DNA of 56,860 nt from JBKSMP01 sp964582055 (GTDB taxonomy: Bacteria > Verrucomicrobiota > Verrucomicrobiia > Opitutales > UBA9783), in NCBI GenBank assembly GCA_964582055.1, contig CAZOPT010000002.1:1-56860 (forward strand). The letters are read 5' to 3'. Position numbers and translations under genes: made by a program. Below are positions 26,153-35,420 of this stretch, piece by piece. Numbering within the stretch: the stretch's first letter is position 1; every line of letters starts with the position of its first letter. The notes below the pieces were generated by a model that was not told the DNA's origin, searched no databases, and saw only the letters and a program-made list of their open reading frames with translations.

Positions 26153-27691
26153 ATGAAGTATAGATTTATAGGTTTGCTTTTAGTTTTGCAAGTATTGGTA
26201 GGGTGGGGGGCTCAGGAAGAAAATGTTTTGCGTTGGGCTGCAGACGCAGAATCTGGAGTTCCTAATGTTTTTTTTGATCCCTTAGATCCCAATAAAATTA
26301 CGGGATTTGAATATGATATTGCTCAAGCAATTGCTCAGAATTTAGGGAAGCAATTAAAGTTTTTTGCAAATGACTGGGAAATGCTTGTACCAGGTTTGCA
26401 ACGTGGCCAATACGATATATTATTAAATGCGATTGAATGTCGTACTTGGAATTTGTTTGCTGGGAAAGCAAAAGTTTTACTTTCAAATCCTTATTATATT
26501 ACGCATTTACAATTGGTCGTTTTAAAAAATTCCTACTTAAATTATTTTGCGGATTGTGAAGGTAAGACAATTGGTATTTTAAAGCAATCTTGGCATGCAG
26601 AAAAGGCATTGAAACGCTTTACAAATACGCAAATCGTAATTTATGATGACGAAGTTAAAGCTTATGCGGACTTGAAAAATAAGCGTTTAGATGGGGTTCT
26701 GTTGGATCATCCAGAATCGTATTATTATGCAGCTATTGATAAAGAAGTTCGGCTTATTGATGAGCCTATTTCACGTTTAGAATATGCCGTTATGGTTCGC
26801 AGCGAAGATGTTGAATTGCTTAATAAAATTAATAGCATTATTGATAAATTAAAAGCAGATGGTACTTTAAAAGCGATTTTAGAACGTTGGGGTCTTTGGA
26901 ATGCAGAAACAGCGGCTTATTTTAATGCTCCATTAACGAATTATTCTCCTGCGATTGCTTTTGATCACTACGTTAATTCTGTTTTAACCGCACAAAACAA
27001 TTCTAATCATTTCTATTTAACCTGTTTGCCTATTTTTGCAAAAGCGGCCTGGGTAACTCTAAAATTATCGTTAATCGCCATGTTTTTTGCAATTATAATG
27101 GGATTCCCTTTGGCTGTACTGCGAACCTATGGAGTAGGGCCCCTGCGTTGGTTAATTTCGCTTTATGTGGAATGTGTACGTGGAACGCCGTTGCTTATTC
27201 AATTATTACTTATTTTTTATGGATTGCCAACACTTGCACCCTATTTGCCAGAACCTATGGCCAGTTGGATTTGCTTGAAACCATTTGTAGCGGGTGTTTT
27301 GGCTTTAGCCATTAATTATTCAGCTTATGAATCAGAAATTTATCGTGCCGGTTTGCTGTCCGTTCCTTCGGGGCAAATGGAAGCGGCTCGTGCACTTGGA
27401 ATGACGCATTTTCAAGCTCTTTGGTATGTTATTTTTCCTCAAACGATTCGTATGGTAATTCCGCCTGTTACAAATGATTTTATCATGTTATTACAAGACT
27501 CTTCCTTAGTTTCTATGATAACAATCGTCGAGTTAACGCGTACGTATCAATGCTTAGCTGCAACTCATTTTAATTACCTAGAAACAGGTTTATGTGTAGC
27601 AGGTTTCTATTTATTGTTAGGCTTGCCATTTGTTCGTTTAGCACGTCGTTTTGAGAAACGTTTTAATCGTAAAGTAAGAAAACCTTCATGA
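26153..27691 (+). CDS. fused substrate-binding protein and permease of an amino acid ABC importer
   Basis: One chain of 512 residues. After a signal peptide (about 1-20) comes a bacterial solute-binding family 3 domain (to about 250, with GFEYDIAQAIAQNLG and ECRTW), then a HisM/GlnP-type permease from about 290 with several membrane segments and the EAA loop EAARALGMTHFQALW that contacts the ATPase. The fusion keeps binding protein and channel in fixed ratio, as in some other bacteria. The ligand is probably a polar amino acid. The end overlaps psd as ATGA. Confidence 0.93.
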   Translation: MKYRFIGLLLVLQVLVGWGAQEENVLRWAADAESGVPNVFFDPLDPNKITGFEYDIAQAIAQNLGKQLKFFANDWEMLVPGLQRGQYDILLNAIECRTWNLFAGKAKVLLSNPYYITHLQLVVLKNSYLNYFADCEGKTIGILKQSWHAEKALKRFTNTQIVIYDDEVKAYADLKNKRLDGVLLDHPESYYYAAIDKEVRLIDEPISRLEYAVMVRSEDVELLNKINSIIDKLKADGTLKAILERWGLWNAETAAYFNAPLTNYSPAIAFDHYVNSVLTAQNNSNHFYLTCLPIFAKAAWVTLKLSLIAMFFAIIMGFPLAVLRTYGVGPLRWLISLYVECVRGTPLLIQLLLIFYGLPTLAPYLPEPMASWICLKPFVAGVLALAINYSAYESEIYRAGLLSVPSGQMEAARALGMTHFQALWYVIFPQTIRMVIPPVTNDFIMLLQDSSLVSMITIVELTRTYQCLAATHFNYLETGLCVAGFYLLLGLPFVRLARRFEKRFNRKVRKPS

Positions 27692-28566
27692 AGTATTTTA
27701 ATCGTTATACACAGCAAATAGAAACAGAAAATATTCCCGGAAAGAGTGGACTTGTTTTTTTGTATGATACAGTTTTGGGAAGACATGTAGTTGAGTTTCT
27801 GATAAAAAAGCCATGGTTTTCTCGTTTGGCAGCTGTTTGGGCCAATTCTAAGCTTTCTAGGCGTAGTATAATTCGTTTTATTCAAAACTATCATGTAGAT
27901 ATGTCTCCATTTGAAAAACGGAATTATTTACATTTTAATGACTTTTTTTATCGTAAATTCAAAGCTGGACAACGTCCTCTTGCACAAGCATCTGATGCGA
28001 TCTGTTTTCCTGCAGAAGGGCGTCATTTAGGTTTTCAGGCTATTAACGACAGCCAAACTTTCTTTATAAAAGGCAAAAACTTTAATCTTGTGCAATTACT
28101 TGGAAATGATGAAACTGCAAAGCGTTTTCAAGGTGGCAGTTGTATTATCAGTCGTTTGTGTCCTGTAGATTATCATCGATTCCATTTTTGCTGTTCCGGA
28201 ACTCCTCAAAAAGCTTATACCTTACCTGGGCCTTTGTATTCGGTAAGTCCTATTGCTTTGCAAAAAAATTGTCGAATTTTGCAAGAAAATAAACGTTCGG
28301 TTACTTTGTTGCAGTCTGAGCAATTAGGTTGTGTTGCAAATGTTGAAGTTGGAGCGACATTCATTGGAAGTATTCAGCAAACTTATAGTCCTGATAAACC
28401 CGTCAAAATAGGGGATGAAAAAGGTTATTTTTTGTTTGGAGGTTCCACGATTGTAACGCTTTTTGAGCCTGGTCGCATTCAATTGGCAGACGATTTATTA
28501 AACTGCACACGCAATCGTTTGGAGTTGTTTGCACATGTACGCGATTTTATGGGAAAGTGTGTTTGA
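27688..28566 (+). CDS. psd: phosphatidylserine decarboxylase
   Basis: Converts phosphatidylserine to phosphatidylethanolamine. The 292 residues contain CPVDYHRFHFCCSG, with the conserved Asp/His, and the self-cleavage motif GGST at 251-254; cleavage before the serine makes the pyruvoyl cofactor. GGST rather than the LGST of E. coli places it in the branch shared with chlamydiae and eukaryotes. It overlaps the ABC permease gene by four bases, so it is probably translated from the same mRNA despite the unrelated role. Confidence 0.94.
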   Translation: MKYFNRYTQQIETENIPGKSGLVFLYDTVLGRHVVEFLIKKPWFSRLAAVWANSKLSRRSIIRFIQNYHVDMSPFEKRNYLHFNDFFYRKFKAGQRPLAQASDAICFPAEGRHLGFQAINDSQTFFIKGKNFNLVQLLGNDETAKRFQGGSCIISRLCPVDYHRFHFCCSGTPQKAYTLPGPLYSVSPIALQKNCRILQENKRSVTLLQSEQLGCVANVEVGATFIGSIQQTYSPDKPVKIGDEKGYFLFGGSTIVTLFEPGRIQLADDLLNCTRNRLELFAHVRDFMGKCV

Positions 28567-28619
28567 GTATACCTTTCCCTTGTTTTTAGACATGTTGCAA
28601 AAACCGAGAAATCTTATTC

Positions 28620-29498
28620 CTAATTAAAAATATAGCGATCAAAATGAATTTGGTGACGAAACCAAGTCATTTGTTTTTTAGCGAGAGCAAAAGTATTTTT
28701 ATTAATAGCTGATTCGAGATCAAACCCATTGGGATTTTGCAAAAAATGGATCGTTTCGCGATAACCGATAGCAGAAGCAGCTGGCATTCCAGGAAGCAAA
28801 TAATGATTTTCTAAAAGGTTTTTGACTTCATCGATAAGACCTTTACGGAGCATTTGACGTATACGTTTAGCAATTCGTAATTTCAAAATTTCTGTTGGAC
28901 AGATGAGGCAATACGTTTCTTTTTTGAGGTTTGCAAAAGGTTTTTCTTGATGTTTAAAGCTTTCGTACAAACTTAAAAGTGATTTACCTGTGGTCCAACA
29001 ACGTTCGAGTGCTTTTCGAACTTTTCTAGGATTGTTTAAGTCGAAATTAGGAGGCAAATTAAAATTAATGTTTAATAATGTTTCGACAAGTCCTTGAATA
29101 CCTTTTTGATGCTCTAAATCGTCTATTTTTTGTTTTACTTCTTCGTTTGGACTTACGGTATCTACAACAGGCTCTAAAAATGCTTTAAGATAAAACCCAG
29201 AACCTCCGACTACAAGTACGTTTTTGCCTTTTTTGATGATTTCTTGCACGCAAGCTTGTACGTAAGAAACATAATGTTGGATTGAGAAGGTTTCGTTGGG
29301 ATATATAAGATCGATTCCCCAATGAGGTATTTGTTGACGTTCTTCTAGAGAAGGTTTTGCGGTCCCAATATCCATGCCTTTATAAAAAGCAGAAGCATCA
29401 CAGGAAAGGATTTCACAGTTGTTTTTTTGTGCAAAATCGATTGCAAATTCCGTTTTGCCTGATGCCGTTGTTCCTGCAATTAAAAATAAACGTGTCAT
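28620..29498 (-). CDS. miaA: tRNA dimethylallyltransferase
   Basis: Adds an isopentenyl group to A37 of tRNAs that read codons starting with U. The 292 residues match the family: P-loop GTTASGKTE near the N-terminus, ILSCDASAFYKGMDIGTAKP, HWGIDLIYPNE, the prenyl-acceptor region GSGFYLKAF, and the C-terminal RQMLRKGLIDEVKNLL and KKQMTWFR. The start overlaps the stop of the upstream lipoprotein gene as ATGA. Confidence 0.96.
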   Translation of the reverse strand: MTRLFLIAGTTASGKTEFAIDFAQKNNCEILSCDASAFYKGMDIGTAKPSLEERQQIPHWGIDLIYPNETFSIQHYVSYVQACVQEIIKKGKNVLVVGGSGFYLKAFLEPVVDTVSPNEEVKQKIDDLEHQKGIQGLVETLLNINFNLPPNFDLNNPRKVRKALERCWTTGKSLLSLYESFKHQEKPFANLKKETYCLICPTEILKLRIAKRIRQMLRKGLIDEVKNLLENHYLLPGMPAASAIGYRETIHFLQNPNGFDLESAINKNTFALAKKQMTWFRHQIHFDRYIFN

Positions 29499-30370
29499 GG
29501 CAAATTGTTATTAAAATTGATAAATGTTATGTGTCTTTCTTTAAAAGGAGGATAATTAGGATAACAAAAATAATTTAAAGTTTGTTGTACGAGTTCTCGA
29601 GAAGGATTTAAAACAAGTTTAGGTTCTAGAACAAGTTGCGGTAAATACGTTTCACGTATGCTTTTCCAAGGTTCATGATTGAAAAACCCATCGACATGTT
29701 TTTCTAAACTTGTTATAAGTTTTTGAATTTTATTTCTGTCTTTATGGGCTAAAGCTAAGTTTAGAAGTTGTTTTAGCGGTTTTTGGGGATTTGTGGTTGT
29801 TTTTAAACTTTGAATAAACCAAAATTCTGCCGCCTCTTGTAACTTTGCTTTTTGACACAAGCGCGCTAATTTATAAGATTCTTTCGAGCTTATTTTATCT
29901 TTTAAACTTATTCCATTAAGGAAAGCAACAAGTGCAGCATTCCAATGTTCGAGTTGCTTTTCAATATCAGAAAGAGCAAACCATGCTTCTATATCTTTGG
30001 TAAAATGATCAATATAATGCCGATAACAACAAGCAGTAGCTTCGTTATAATGAAGTTGCTTATAAATTTGTGCCGCATATAAAATGTCTTCAGTATAGCT
30101 CTGATGTAAATCGGAATAAAACGCTTGAGAAAAAGTTTGTGCAGATTTAATTAGATTTTTGTTAGCTTCATAAGCAAAAGCCAATAATTCTAAGAGTTGA
30201 GGTTGTTGATATACTTCTAAAGCTTCTAAACGCTGAATAACTTCTTTGTAACAACCTTTTTCACAATCTTTTTGAACTTCTTGGACGATTTTTTCAAGAT
30301 CACAAACTGGTTTTGATGATTTACATCCTCCGGTAAATAATATTAAAATGCTTAAAAGCCACCGCCCCAT
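29495..30370 (-). CDS. lipoprotein with helical (TPR-like) repeats
   Basis: About 291 residues. MGRWLLSILILFTGGC gives a lipobox with the lipidated cysteine at the end of a short signal sequence. The rest is predicted helical, with repeated patterns such as QLLELLAFAYEANKNL and EAWFALSDIEKQLEHWNAAL typical of tetratricopeptide-like folds. Such proteins often act in envelope assembly, but no partner can be named. ATG 30370 is preferred to a GTG five codons upstream. It is co-transcribed with miaA. Confidence 0.7.
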   Translation of the reverse strand: MGRWLLSILILFTGGCKSSKPVCDLEKIVQEVQKDCEKGCYKEVIQRLEALEVYQQPQLLELLAFAYEANKNLIKSAQTFSQAFYSDLHQSYTEDILYAAQIYKQLHYNEATACCYRHYIDHFTKDIEAWFALSDIEKQLEHWNAALVAFLNGISLKDKISSKESYKLARLCQKAKLQEAAEFWFIQSLKTTTNPQKPLKQLLNLALAHKDRNKIQKLITSLEKHVDGFFNHEPWKSIRETYLPQLVLEPKLVLNPSRELVQQTLNYFCYPNYPPFKERHITFINFNNNLP

Positions 30371-30460
30371 ATTTCTTAATTTCACAAAAAAATTACTTTT
30401 TTTGCAATGAAATTTTGTACTTATAAAAACTTTGTAGGATGGCTAATTAAGAAAGATAAT

Positions 30461-32536
30461 TTAACCTTCTTTTAAAGTGGCTTGTTTCGCTAGGAGTTTT
30501 TGTGTACGTGAATTTTTTCTTTCACTAACTTTTTGATCGCTGGCATTTAAAGCGAGAGCTAGTTCCAGATCTTCATAATCATCTTCGTCATCATCGTATT
30601 CTTCCTCCTCGCCATAATCATCATATAAACTATTTTCTAGATAATCTTCAACAGAATCACTTTCGGCTATCGGTTGCGTTTCTATAAGCAGATTATCGGT
30701 TCGTATATATTGCGTATTTACGTGTTCTGACTCGGTTAACAAAGACGAAGGAGTCTGAAATAATCCTTTATAGTCATCTTGGCCATAAGAAAGACGAATG
30801 ATTTTAGGAGTAATAAGAAATAAACGTTCACTAACAGTTTTATTTTTAGCACTTGATTTAAATAAGTTTCCTAAAAGTGGAACATCTTTTAAAAAAGGAA
30901 CACCACTTGCTTCATCCTTATAAGATTCATTGAAGTAGCCACCTACAAGTACGCTTTGACCTTCATATACAACAGCTTGTGTAGAAATGGACGAAGAATG
31001 TACATTGATTTTATCCTTTTCGTTGGTACCTGGTGACATATTTTCATCTTTAATATCCAAAATAAGTTGAATTTGTGGTTGTTGCGATAAATCATCTGAA
31101 ATAATGTGTGGTGTTACAGATAAACTTGTACTACCTGAAATTGAATATAGATCTCCTTTACTTTCGCTTCCAGATCCTGAAACAGGTAAATAGTAAGTAT
31201 GTTTGTTATCCATGACAGCAGCAATATTATTCATAGTAATCACAGAAGGACGTGCTAAAACTTTGCTATGATTTGAGTTTTCTAAGCAAGAGATTTTGGA
31301 CATAAATTCATGCCCATTTACAATTCCTGAGCATTGAATGCTAAAATTTTCATCAGAACCTTTAGAACCAATAGGTTGAAATTTAATTTTATCTTTACCT
31401 ATTTGAAGCGAATTAACCCCTAATGTAAGTCCGGAATTTTTGTCAACATTTACGATAGCAGCTTGTATCTCTATTAATTCAAGCGGAATATCAAGTTTTT
31501 CTATCAACTTTTCATAAAGAGGAAAGTTCTTTTTGAAATCTTTAACAATAATAGCATTTTGACGCGTATCTGTCATAATAGATCCACCATTAGGAATTCC
31601 ATCCGTTTTAACAGGATCTTCTTGAATAATTGTATTGTTTTGAGCCTGTAAACCTTCCTCACGGATCGATTGGACTTTTTGTGCAGATCGTTGAAGAGGT
31701 GCTTGCATATTAAAATCACTTTTTTGTTCTTTATCGCCCAATATTTTAGTTAATAAATTGGCAACACCGGGTACGGTAATATTCCCAACGGTTTTATCAT
31801 CAGCCCAAGCATGTTTGAGTGTAAAAATAAAGACATCAACGGTATCTGTATCTACATTTTGATAAAACTTCATTTTTTCCGTCATATCTTTAAGAAATTG
31901 GATGTACTTAGGTGCACCGCTCGCTACAATAATACCGCCTTCTTTCATGTAATTAAGCCCCATATTGGATCCATAAAATCCAAGGGCTTTCATCATAGCT
32001 AAAGTGGGTTCAATTTGTTGTGGATGAGTTTGTAAGGTTTCTGTAACACTTTCTCCTGATTCATAAACAAAGAGGATATATCCATCCCAAAACCACATAA
32101 GTCCACAAGATTTAACTAAACGATTCCAAATTTCGATAGGGAAAACGCGCTCAAACGATTGGTTTACTTTTTGAGTACTTGCTTTTACGTTTTCACTAAG
32201 AACAACATCAATATCTTGCATTTTACAAAAATCTATAATGGCATTCGGTAATGGTTTGTCACGTAGATATAAATAGGATGGAGACGTTGGCCAAAACTGA
32301 TGTTCTAAAATAGGTGAGTTGTCCACGACAACTTCGTTGTCTTCATCCTTTGTTGAAATGGAAATTTGTGGAATGGCTGTTTTCCTCTCTCCAATAACAA
32401 TACTGTCATCGTTTAAATTATCGATAAAATCTATGCCAGCAGGATTTGCTCCAATAATAATATCATCCGAAGAAAGTGCTGCTTGTAAGCAATTTCCAAA
32501 AATGAACACTAAAATGAAGCAAACAAGTTTATGCAT
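30461..32536 (-). CDS. sctC: type III secretion outer-membrane secretin (SctC/YscC family)
   Basis: About 691 residues. The start at 32536 (MHKLVCFILVFIFGNC) gives a signal peptide and an eight-base overlap with the chaperone gene; a TTG ten codons earlier is possible. N-terminal ring domains include LYLRDKPLPNAIIDF. LKHAWADDKT with ITVPGVANLLTKIL is characteristic of type III rather than type II or pilus secretins. The C-terminal secretin domain holds VPFLKDVPLLGNLF. The chain ends with an unusual tail of about 20 Asp/Glu/Tyr residues and a basic stretch. It would form the outer ring of an injectisome; the other ring, export and ATPase genes are outside the window. Confidence 0.88.
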   Translation of the reverse strand: MHKLVCFILVFIFGNCLQAALSSDDIIIGANPAGIDFIDNLNDDSIVIGERKTAIPQISISTKDEDNEVVVDNSPILEHQFWPTSPSYLYLRDKPLPNAIIDFCKMQDIDVVLSENVKASTQKVNQSFERVFPIEIWNRLVKSCGLMWFWDGYILFVYESGESVTETLQTHPQQIEPTLAMMKALGFYGSNMGLNYMKEGGIIVASGAPKYIQFLKDMTEKMKFYQNVDTDTVDVFIFTLKHAWADDKTVGNITVPGVANLLTKILGDKEQKSDFNMQAPLQRSAQKVQSIREEGLQAQNNTIIQEDPVKTDGIPNGGSIMTDTRQNAIIVKDFKKNFPLYEKLIEKLDIPLELIEIQAAIVNVDKNSGLTLGVNSLQIGKDKIKFQPIGSKGSDENFSIQCSGIVNGHEFMSKISCLENSNHSKVLARPSVITMNNIAAVMDNKHTYYLPVSGSGSESKGDLYSISGSTSLSVTPHIISDDLSQQPQIQLILDIKDENMSPGTNEKDKINVHSSSISTQAVVYEGQSVLVGGYFNESYKDEASGVPFLKDVPLLGNLFKSSAKNKTVSERLFLITPKIIRLSYGQDDYKGLFQTPSSLLTESEHVNTQYIRTDNLLIETQPIAESDSVEDYLENSLYDDYGEEEEYDDDEDDYEDLELALALNASDQKVSERKNSRTQKLLAKQATLKEG

Positions 32537-32936
32537 AAGTGTTGTCACTGAAAAATCGTTTTTCAATAACAGTTATGTTGGTTAAAAAATCGTCAAAAAT
32601 ATCCCAAGAATTCTCTGGTGTTAAGTTTTCTAGTGGTAATTCTTTACGTAAATATAATTGTTTTGTTTCTGGATTTAAAGATAAACTCTCATCTAAAACG
32701 CGCATACGTTTTAGATTAAATTGTAAAATTTCACTTAATAAAGCAGCATTTTTTGAAGCCTCGGAATCTTTTAATTGAGGCCCCAAAGTTGCTTGAAAAA
32801 GAATGTTTTCTCCTATCATGCTGATAGAAATTTTACTATTTTCATAATCAATAAAATAACTATTATCTACGGGAGCAGTAGGAATACTGACCTCCAATTT
32901 TTTACAAACAAGCTCTATAAAATTTTCTAACTTCAT
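32529..32936 (-). CDS. CesT-family type III secretion chaperone
   Basis: 135 residues, acidic and soluble. The pattern ISISMIGENILFQATLGP, then ALLSEILQFNLKRMRVLDESLSLNPETKQLYLRKELPLE, followed by a C-terminal helix, is the CesT/SycE-type effector chaperone fold. Such dimers bind the N-terminus of effectors and bring them to the injectisome. The ATG at 32936 has GAGGTG in front and follows a good promoter; reading further upstream would add 40 unrelated residues. It is the first gene of the sctC transcript. Its cargo is unknown. Confidence 0.82.
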   Translation of the reverse strand: MKLENFIELVCKKLEVSIPTAPVDNSYFIDYENSKISISMIGENILFQATLGPQLKDSEASKNAALLSEILQFNLKRMRVLDESLSLNPETKQLYLRKELPLENLTPENSWDIFDDFLTNITVIEKRFFSDNTYA

Positions 32937-32953
32937 ACACACCTCAAAAAAAA

Positions 32954-32982
32954 ATTTTACGATATTTTTAAGAAAATGTCCA
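32954..32982 (-). promoter_or_regulatory. promoter of the chaperone-sctC operon
   Basis: Reading on the minus strand: TGGACA (32977-32982), a 17-base spacer, TAAAAT (32954-32959), then a short leader containing GAGGTG before the ATG at 32936. It is divergent from the promoter at 33031-33059. Confidence 0.65.
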
Positions 32983-33030
32983 TATTTGATTTCATTTCTA
33001 ATAAAATTTTCCTTATGAAATAACAAAAGC

Positions 33031-33059
33031 TTGTCTTTAGATAAGAAACGGTTCATAAT
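33031..33059 (+). promoter_or_regulatory. leaderless-type promoter of the sctX-like gene
   Basis: TTGTCT (33031-33036), a 17-base spacer and CATAAT (33054-33059). The ATG at 33066 is six bases after the -10, so the mRNA would begin at the start codon. No Shine-Dalgarno is present. Confidence 0.55.
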
Positions 33060-33065
33060 AACAGA

Positions 33066-33467
33066 ATGGGCCTAGCTGATTGGAAAAAGAAGTTTATGGA
33101 TATGAATACAGGCGTATCCAAAATTACGATTGCGGAAGAACTTTCGCAAAATTGTATACAAAAAAATGTAACACTTGCTAAGCCGGCATCTATAGATGAT
33201 CGTTTGGTTCGTATATTGAATGTTAAAACTTTAGGTAGTGAAGTGGCGGATGTTTTAAAACCTAAGATGCAGACATTTACCAATATGACGCCAATGGAAT
33301 ATCAAGGTAAGTTGAATGACCTTATAAATTACTTGCAAGAACTTAAAAAGCATGAAAAACGGGCAGTTATAAAGCCGATTTATCAAGATGCAATACGTGT
33401 GCTTCAGGCTGAAACAATTAGCGCAGGACTGTTAGAAGAATTTCGTATTATGTTGTTACAAGGATAG
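33066..33467 (+). CDS. small protein of the type III secretion locus, possibly SctX (YscX-like)
   Basis: 133 residues, soluble and helical, without signal peptide. The outline matches what I know of YscX: an N-terminal segment with SKITIAEELSQ, a middle region after ASIDDRLVRIL, and a C-terminal part YQGKLNDLINYLQELKKHEKRAVI ... DAIRVLQ ... LLEEFRIMLLQG that resembles the conserved YscX C-terminus (a Tyr-Leu-Leu helix, an Ala-rich helix, then a Leu-rich end). SctX is an early-secreted export gate partner. The identification is by eye and tentative; position next to the chaperone and secretin supports a type III role. Confidence 0.45.
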   Translation: MGLADWKKKFMDMNTGVSKITIAEELSQNCIQKNVTLAKPASIDDRLVRILNVKTLGSEVADVLKPKMQTFTNMTPMEYQGKLNDLINYLQELKKHEKRAVIKPIYQDAIRVLQAETISAGLLEEFRIMLLQG

Positions 33468-33471
33468 GACA

Positions 33472-34401
33472 ATGGATGAGAGGTTACTGTTTTATAGTTC
33501 GGAAAAGTTTGCGTGTGATTATCCTGCATTTTTCCCTTTTACCCAAGGGATGTGTACGCAAATAACGGAAGCAGAAACTGCGATTTTAAATTCTTTGAAT
33601 ACGACTTTAGATCATACATCCATTCAGTTGCGACTTGCGAGACCTGAAGATGAACCTTTATTAGCAGCCATGCTGTATTCTTATGGAAGTGCTCCAGAGG
33701 ATTATAACGATTTGGAGCTTTTTAAAGAAGAGAAAATGCCAATTATTACTAAAAATGTCTCTTTTTGTGCTCATCATCGTTATTTTCATACATTTTTGTT
33801 ATTGGACGGTAAGCAACCTATAGCGTTCTTTCAAATTGATTCGTACAAATTGAAGACGATAGCAGATATTTTTGATACGAAATTATTCATAGAGTGGAAT
33901 CCTCTTTTTACCGAATCACTTTATTTAGATTTGTCTAAAAAAGAACCTGAAGATTTGTATGAATGGCTAGAAAGTCATTTAAAAAAAGATATTTTGAGAG
34001 AATTTGAAGCCAAAATAGGTGAAACATTAGTTCCCGAAAAAGTCTTTAATTTTATTATTTTAAGTTTACAAACCTACCAGCTTTTAGCTGAAGTTTTGAA
34101 ACAACCTGATCAATGGGTTGGTAATGTGTCTTATAACTTGTTACCTCAATATCGTAATTGTGGGTTATTGACACGAACAATAGGATATGTGGAGCAATTA
34201 CTACCACGAACACACTGTCAGGCACTTTTTTCAGATCGCGTTGCCTGTAAAAATGAACCGTCGAGAGCTTTATTAAAACGGTTAGGGTTTAAAGAAGGGT
34301 ATCCCTTTAAGATTTATTATGGGCCCTTGTACGGAACGCGTAAGCATCCTTTAGGAAATTTTTCTGAATCTTGTGTTGGCTTTTACAAAAAGATTGCTTA
34401 A
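33472..34401 (+). CDS. GNAT-fold acetyltransferase-like protein in the type III locus
   Basis: 309 residues. The first part (IQLRLARPEDEPLLAAMLYSYG) and the end (NVSYNLLPQYRNCGLLTRTI, then CKNEPSRALLKRLGFKEGYP) look like the first strand-helix and the acetyl-CoA-binding and final segments of a GNAT fold. About 100 residues rich in charged groups are inserted between them, and the N-terminal 50 residues are extra. The usual Q/RxxGxG/A loop is weak (QYRNCGL), so activity is uncertain. It lies four bases after the sctX-like gene. It could be an effector, a modifier, or unrelated to secretion. Confidence 0.5.
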   Translation: MDERLLFYSSEKFACDYPAFFPFTQGMCTQITEAETAILNSLNTTLDHTSIQLRLARPEDEPLLAAMLYSYGSAPEDYNDLELFKEEKMPIITKNVSFCAHHRYFHTFLLLDGKQPIAFFQIDSYKLKTIADIFDTKLFIEWNPLFTESLYLDLSKKEPEDLYEWLESHLKKDILREFEAKIGETLVPEKVFNFIILSLQTYQLLAEVLKQPDQWVGNVSYNLLPQYRNCGLLTRTIGYVEQLLPRTHCQALFSDRVACKNEPSRALLKRLGFKEGYPFKIYYGPLYGTRKHPLGNFSESCVGFYKKIA

Positions 34402-34415
34402 CTTAAAGTTGTTTT

Positions 34416-35402
34416 ATGAAAGTTGGGATTGTAGGGGCAAGTGGGTTAGTTGGTCGAGCTTTATTAACTGAACTTTTGGAGAGGTTCGGTAATGAGCATG
34501 TTTTTTATTTGTTTTGCTCTGAAAATACTCCTGTAAAAATCTTAGAAGTAGAAGGAAAAACGTGGAACTTAAAGCCCATTACGGATTTATTAAAAACATC
34601 ATTGGATGTTTGTTTCTTTTCAACCCCTGCTCCTGTTTCAGAAGAATGGATTCCAAGACTTTTAGATAATTCTACTTTTGTTATTGATGGTAGCAGTGCT
34701 TTTCGTCAAAAGCCGGACGTTCCACTTATTATTCCTGAAATTAATCCAGAAGATTTAAGGCCGATGGATCGATGTGTGTCCAGCCCTAATTGTACAACAA
34801 CCTTAGCTTTAATGGCCTTAGCACCTTTAGGCCGTTGGTGGTCTTTGGAATCGTTCTCAGTGTGTAGCTATCAAGCAGCTTCAGGAATGGGACAAAAGGG
34901 CTTAGAAGAATTATTACAGCAATCGAAAGCTTATTTGAATGGTGAAAAATTATTATCTCCTCAAGTTTTTCCAAGAAATTTGGCATTTAATGTAATTCCA
35001 CAAATAGGAAGTTTTGTTACAGATGACCAAACCGAAGAAGAAGAAAAAATTTGTAAAGAAAGTTGTAAGATCTTACATAATCCAAATTTAAAGATTTTTG
35101 CGACATGTGTCCGTGTGCCTGTATTACGTTGTCACTCAATGCATTTGGTAGCTACGTTTAAACAAGCTATTTCGCTTATTAAAGCCCAAGAGATATTGCA
35201 ACATATGTCGGGCATTCAATTTTATCAAGATACGTATCCTGACACGCAAGACGCTTGCCAAAATTCACTATGTCACGTGGGTCGTTTACGCCTAGATCCC
35301 ACGCGTCCAAAAACATTGAGTTTATGGTTGGTAGGTGATCAATTGCTCAAAGGGGCAGCAAGTAATATGCGCCAAATCTTTGAGTTAAAGTTAAGTTTAT
35401 AG
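34416..35402 (+). CDS. asd: aspartate-semialdehyde dehydrogenase
   Basis: Reduces aspartyl phosphate to the semialdehyde, the branch point to lysine, diaminopimelate, threonine and methionine. The 328 residues show the NADP-binding GIVGASGLVGRALL, the active-site cysteine in SSPNCTTTLALMAL, SYQAASGMGQKGLEEL, and RVPVLRCHSMH with the catalytic His (the usual glycine before His is Cys). It begins 14 bases after the GNAT-like gene. Diaminopimelate for peptidoglycan is a likely reason to keep it in a reduced genome. Confidence 0.95.
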   Translation: MKVGIVGASGLVGRALLTELLERFGNEHVFYLFCSENTPVKILEVEGKTWNLKPITDLLKTSLDVCFFSTPAPVSEEWIPRLLDNSTFVIDGSSAFRQKPDVPLIIPEINPEDLRPMDRCVSSPNCTTTLALMALAPLGRWWSLESFSVCSYQAASGMGQKGLEELLQQSKAYLNGEKLLSPQVFPRNLAFNVIPQIGSFVTDDQTEEEEKICKESCKILHNPNLKIFATCVRVPVLRCHSMHLVATFKQAISLIKAQEILQHMSGIQFYQDTYPDTQDACQNSLCHVGRLRLDPTRPKTLSLWLVGDQLLKGAASNMRQIFELKLSL

Positions 35403-35420
35403 ATTAAGAAACTTTACTTT

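Noticed and set aside
32937..33056. Forty-codon N-terminal extension of the CesT-like chaperone
   Set aside because: It would cover both divergent promoters; GAGGTG precedes the internal ATG at 32936, and the chaperone family is about 130-150 residues.
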